The notes under the pieces were generated by a model, which worked only from the letters and a program-made list of their open reading frames with translations, made no database searches and was not told the origin of the DNA. Source: Ariolimax columbianus (taxonomy: Eukaryota; Mollusca; Gastropoda; Stylommatophora; Arionidae). Taken from it: a stretch of DNA of 64,000 nt. Below, piece by piece: positions 63,881-64,000 of the stretch. The translations under genes were made by a program, and so were the position numbers. Position 1 is the first letter of the stretch, and each line of letters opens with the position of its first letter. The stretch spans positions 54,772,814-54,836,813 of the forward strand of contig JAVGWX010000008.1 of the NCBI GenBank assembly GCA_036924085.1, written 5' to 3'.

Positions 63881-64000
63881 GATGTTGTCGTGCCTCTTTT
63901 GTTCTTCATTAATGTCTGTATGCCTATTTGTAGGGACATCAATGTGGTTTGCTCTGGCATAATGTTTTATAAAGGCGTTTGCTGCTTTTTTTCCAGTGAG

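Larger units (their letters stand above)
61456..64000 (-). mobile_element. LINE-A, longest copy, 5' end beyond the window
   Basis: On the minus strand it runs from the linker before RT (64000) to the tail AGCATAAGAAGATC at about 61456. It contains RT and RNase H in the usual order, broken by two stops near 63400-63435, a frameshift in an A-run near 62300, and changed catalytic residues. It is collinear with 8536-10637, but unlike that copy it keeps the true LINE-A C-terminus. Endonuclease and 5' UTR, if present, lie to the right of the window. Confidence 0.9.

Overview
This is a piece of a repeat-rich animal nuclear genome, most likely a mollusc or another lophotrochozoan. It has GT-AG introns, one intact metazoan protein kinase gene split by introns of about 9 kb, long AT and CA microsatellites, and many decayed non-LTR retrotransposons, tRNA-derived SINEs and mariner fragments. 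There is no operon, CRISPR array or other prokaryotic feature. I cannot name a species; a gastropod would fit the repeat types, as a low-confidence guess. Family labels such as LINE-A, SINE-X and repeat E are mine.

The only host gene I can support is the AMPK-related serine/threonine kinase NIM1 (NIM1K), plus strand. Its three coding exons are 39432-39795, 48806-49074 and 57902-58687. They join in frame to 472 residues with every canonical kinase motif and a C-terminal CaaX-type tetrapeptide. Introns 1 and 2 (9,010 and 8,827 bp) are mostly tandem repeats and transposon remains.

Layout. 1-13.1 kb: mariner fragments (one inside a MITE-like element with matching terminal inverted repeats), simple repeats, a tRNA-type SINE with target-site duplication (TSD), and RNase H-bearing I/Jockey-type LINEs, including one that looks like a chimera of two LINE families. 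13.1-27.9 kb: minisatellites alternating with RTE/L2-type LINE ends, several with clean TSDs. 27.97-31.69 kb: a minisatellite of about 55 copies of a 66-68 bp unit with ordered variants. 31.7-39.3 kb: SINEs, a LINE-B end, a 1.7-kb pyrimidine-rich tract and a CR1-like LINE end. 39.4-58.7 kb: NIM1K with its repeat-filled introns. 58.7-64 kb: downstream flank, a 19-bp minisatellite, and a long minus-strand LINE-A copy that runs off the right edge.

The most interesting pattern is the link between interspersed and tandem repeats. At least two SINE-like families have a short internal segment that is single in one genomic copy and tandemly amplified in another: 37 bp in SINE-X, 31 bp in repeat F. 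For SINE-X the ends of two copies are fixed by TSDs, giving an SVA-like layout (unique 5' end, VNTR, SINE-like 3' part, AAC-type tail). About 17 distinct minisatellites occupy roughly a fifth of the window. All boundaries and homologies were read by eye.
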